Shown: positions 63,004 to 64,000 of the stretch, in pieces | Layout of the letters: each line of letters starts with the position of its first letter | Numbering within the stretch: position 1 is the stretch's first letter | From: Cylindrotheca closterium | Taxonomy: Eukaryota; Bacillariophyta; Bacillariophyceae; Bacillariales; Bacillariaceae | Direction of reading: 5' to 3' | Length of the DNA stretch: 64,000 bases | NCBI GenBank assembly: GCA_933822405.4 | Contig: CAKOGP040000001.1 | Location: 815,083 to 879,082 of the forward strand | Notes under the pieces: generated by a model | Databases searched by the model: none | What the model was told of the DNA's origin: nothing | Seen by the model: only the letters and a program-made list of their open reading frames with translations | Position numbers and translations under genes: made by a program

Positions 63004-63071
63004 GCCCATTGCTACGAAAGTATATATTCAAAAAGCCTTAGATTGGGAAAAATCTACATCTCATTCAATAA

Positions 63072-64000
63072 TTACTCATCATCCTTGTTCAATACCTGAA
63101 ACTTTTTTGTTCTAGGATTGAACGCCATAGTTCGTTCTTCCCTGGCCTTTTCTACTTGCTCCGCGTATCTCTTTCGGAGCTCCTCGATTCTTTGCTCTTC
63201 TGCTTCTCTCGCTGCCCGGAATGCGGCGAGTTCACTCGATGCCTCTTCGCTGTACGATCTCCTAGTCTTGAGAATTCCTTCGAAGTCAGATTTGCTCATG
63301 GATCCCAACCACGCCGCAAACTCCTCCCTTGTTGATCTGCCAGGAATGAGGATTTCAGCAGCCAGGACCTCAGCTGCAAGCAATTCGACATCAGAATCAG
63401 GCATATCTGGGCATTTGCTGCGAACTACGGCGATGGTTGGCGGTAGACCACTAGCATATGCAAGCAGTGCTTCATCTTGTTTCTCGTCGCCACTACCGAA
63501 TCGAGGAACAAGGTATGCAAGTAGATTGACCTTTTCGCTCAATGCAATATTTGCTGTGTTCATGCCAATTGGTTCCCAAAATTCCTTTGATGGCGTAAGC
63601 AATCCAAGACCTACAAGAAAACAATGTGATTGAGTACCCTGAATTTGTAGCAAAAGAAAGCGAATCAAAAAGTAACTTCATGGGCGTACCTTGCTTTAAC
63701 GCCTTCATTTGCTCCTCGTTTGCAGTGAAATCGGGATCCAAGATCAGATCAGCAGCCAGTTGTGATTGCGCTTGGAAGGTGAAAGAAAATTGGTCCATCT
63801 TGATAAGGGCTTCGTACACTTTTGGTAGTAGAGCCAAATTGGCAGCAATTGAACTCTTTTTTTCTTCGGAAGTCGCTTTTTGAAACCCTCTCGCAAGGCG
63901 AGGTGCCGTAAGCTTTTTGTCACGATCTTCCATCGTTGGTAGCATCCACATTTTGGAACTGATTGACTTTTCTGGGTTTTTCTCATCAATATCATCCGCG
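63072..64000 (-). CDS. Unrecognised helical protein (5' end beyond the window), two exons visible
   Basis: Exon complement 63690-64000 (open at the window edge) and exon complement 63072-63610, separated by a 79-nt intron (donor GTACGC, phase 1). 282 C-terminal residues are visible. The frame is open upstream of the Met at 63951 (DDIDEKNPEKSISSK), so the start is outside the window. The visible part is Ala/Leu/Glu-rich helix (SIAANLALLPKVYEALIKMD, ELLAAEVLAAEILIPG). It ends in a long charged coiled coil (AFRAAREAEEQRIEELRKRY) with a terminal acidic tail. FWEPIGMNTANIALSEKVN and GSMSKSDFEGILKTRRSYS may be family landmarks. I do not recognise the family. Confidence 0.75.

Overview
The window is nuclear DNA of a photosynthetic stramenopile, most likely a diatom and probably a pennate one. 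The evidence is as follows. Three proteins carry a signal peptide followed by an ASAFAP-type cleavage site with Phe at +1, which is the bipartite plastid-import signal of diatoms. Genes are dense on both strands, and 27 short introns (69-149 nt) could be placed by eye. The gene set is eukaryotic: SGT1, TFIIH SSL1, ribosomal protein eL38, an ERK-type MAP kinase, ataxin-3, TBC1D23 and HRQ1. Two assembly gaps (16399-16689 and 41006-41852) truncate two genes. I saw no tRNA, rRNA, CRISPR array, insertion sequence or virus-derived gene.

Layout. 1-10 kb: the tail of an unknown gene, a plastid-targeted WW + PP2C protein, SGT1, a small low-complexity ORF, a ubiquitin-like protein, a large acidic coiled-coil protein and peroxisomal 2,4-dienoyl-CoA reductase. 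10-20.5 kb: an F-box + WNK-like kinase, TFIIH SSL1 (cut by a gap), a PP28/SAP-like protein and two convergent bile-acid:sodium-symporter-family paralogues. 20.9-26 kb: an NAD(P)-binding protein with a decayed tandem copy, a SUMO-interacting-motif protein, then a 1.5-kb gene-poor tract with a 41-bp satellite and GTAC palindromes. 26-36 kb: FadE-type acyl-CoA dehydrogenase, cyclic-nucleotide phosphodiesterase, plastid leucyl aminopeptidase, an Asp-box beta-propeller protein and a RING protein. 36-48 kb: HRQ1-type helicase, an ankyrin protein (cut by a gap), a plastid-targeted aquaporin, a tyrosine phosphatase, eL38, a Josephin-UIM-UBX deubiquitinase and a TatD nuclease with a frameshift. 48-64 kb: a 1156-residue acidic protein with Trp-centred repeats, a Golgi-type GlcNAc-transferase, TBC1D23, a disordered protein with a candidate PP1-docking motif, a TEY MAP kinase and two unknown proteins.

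The genes do not form one pathway; the order is that of an ordinary eukaryotic chromosome with many divergent promoter pairs. Functional themes recur. Ubiquitin/SUMO biology is represented by SGT1, the Ubl protein, F-box kinase, RING, ataxin-3 and SIM protein. Fatty-acid oxidation is represented by the acyl-CoA dehydrogenase and the PTS1-bearing dienoyl-CoA reductase. Signalling is represented by MAPK, PDE, PP2C and PTP. Exon joins were made by eye from splice consensus and reading frame, and they decide many of the stated lengths. All function calls come from recognised motifs, not from searches.
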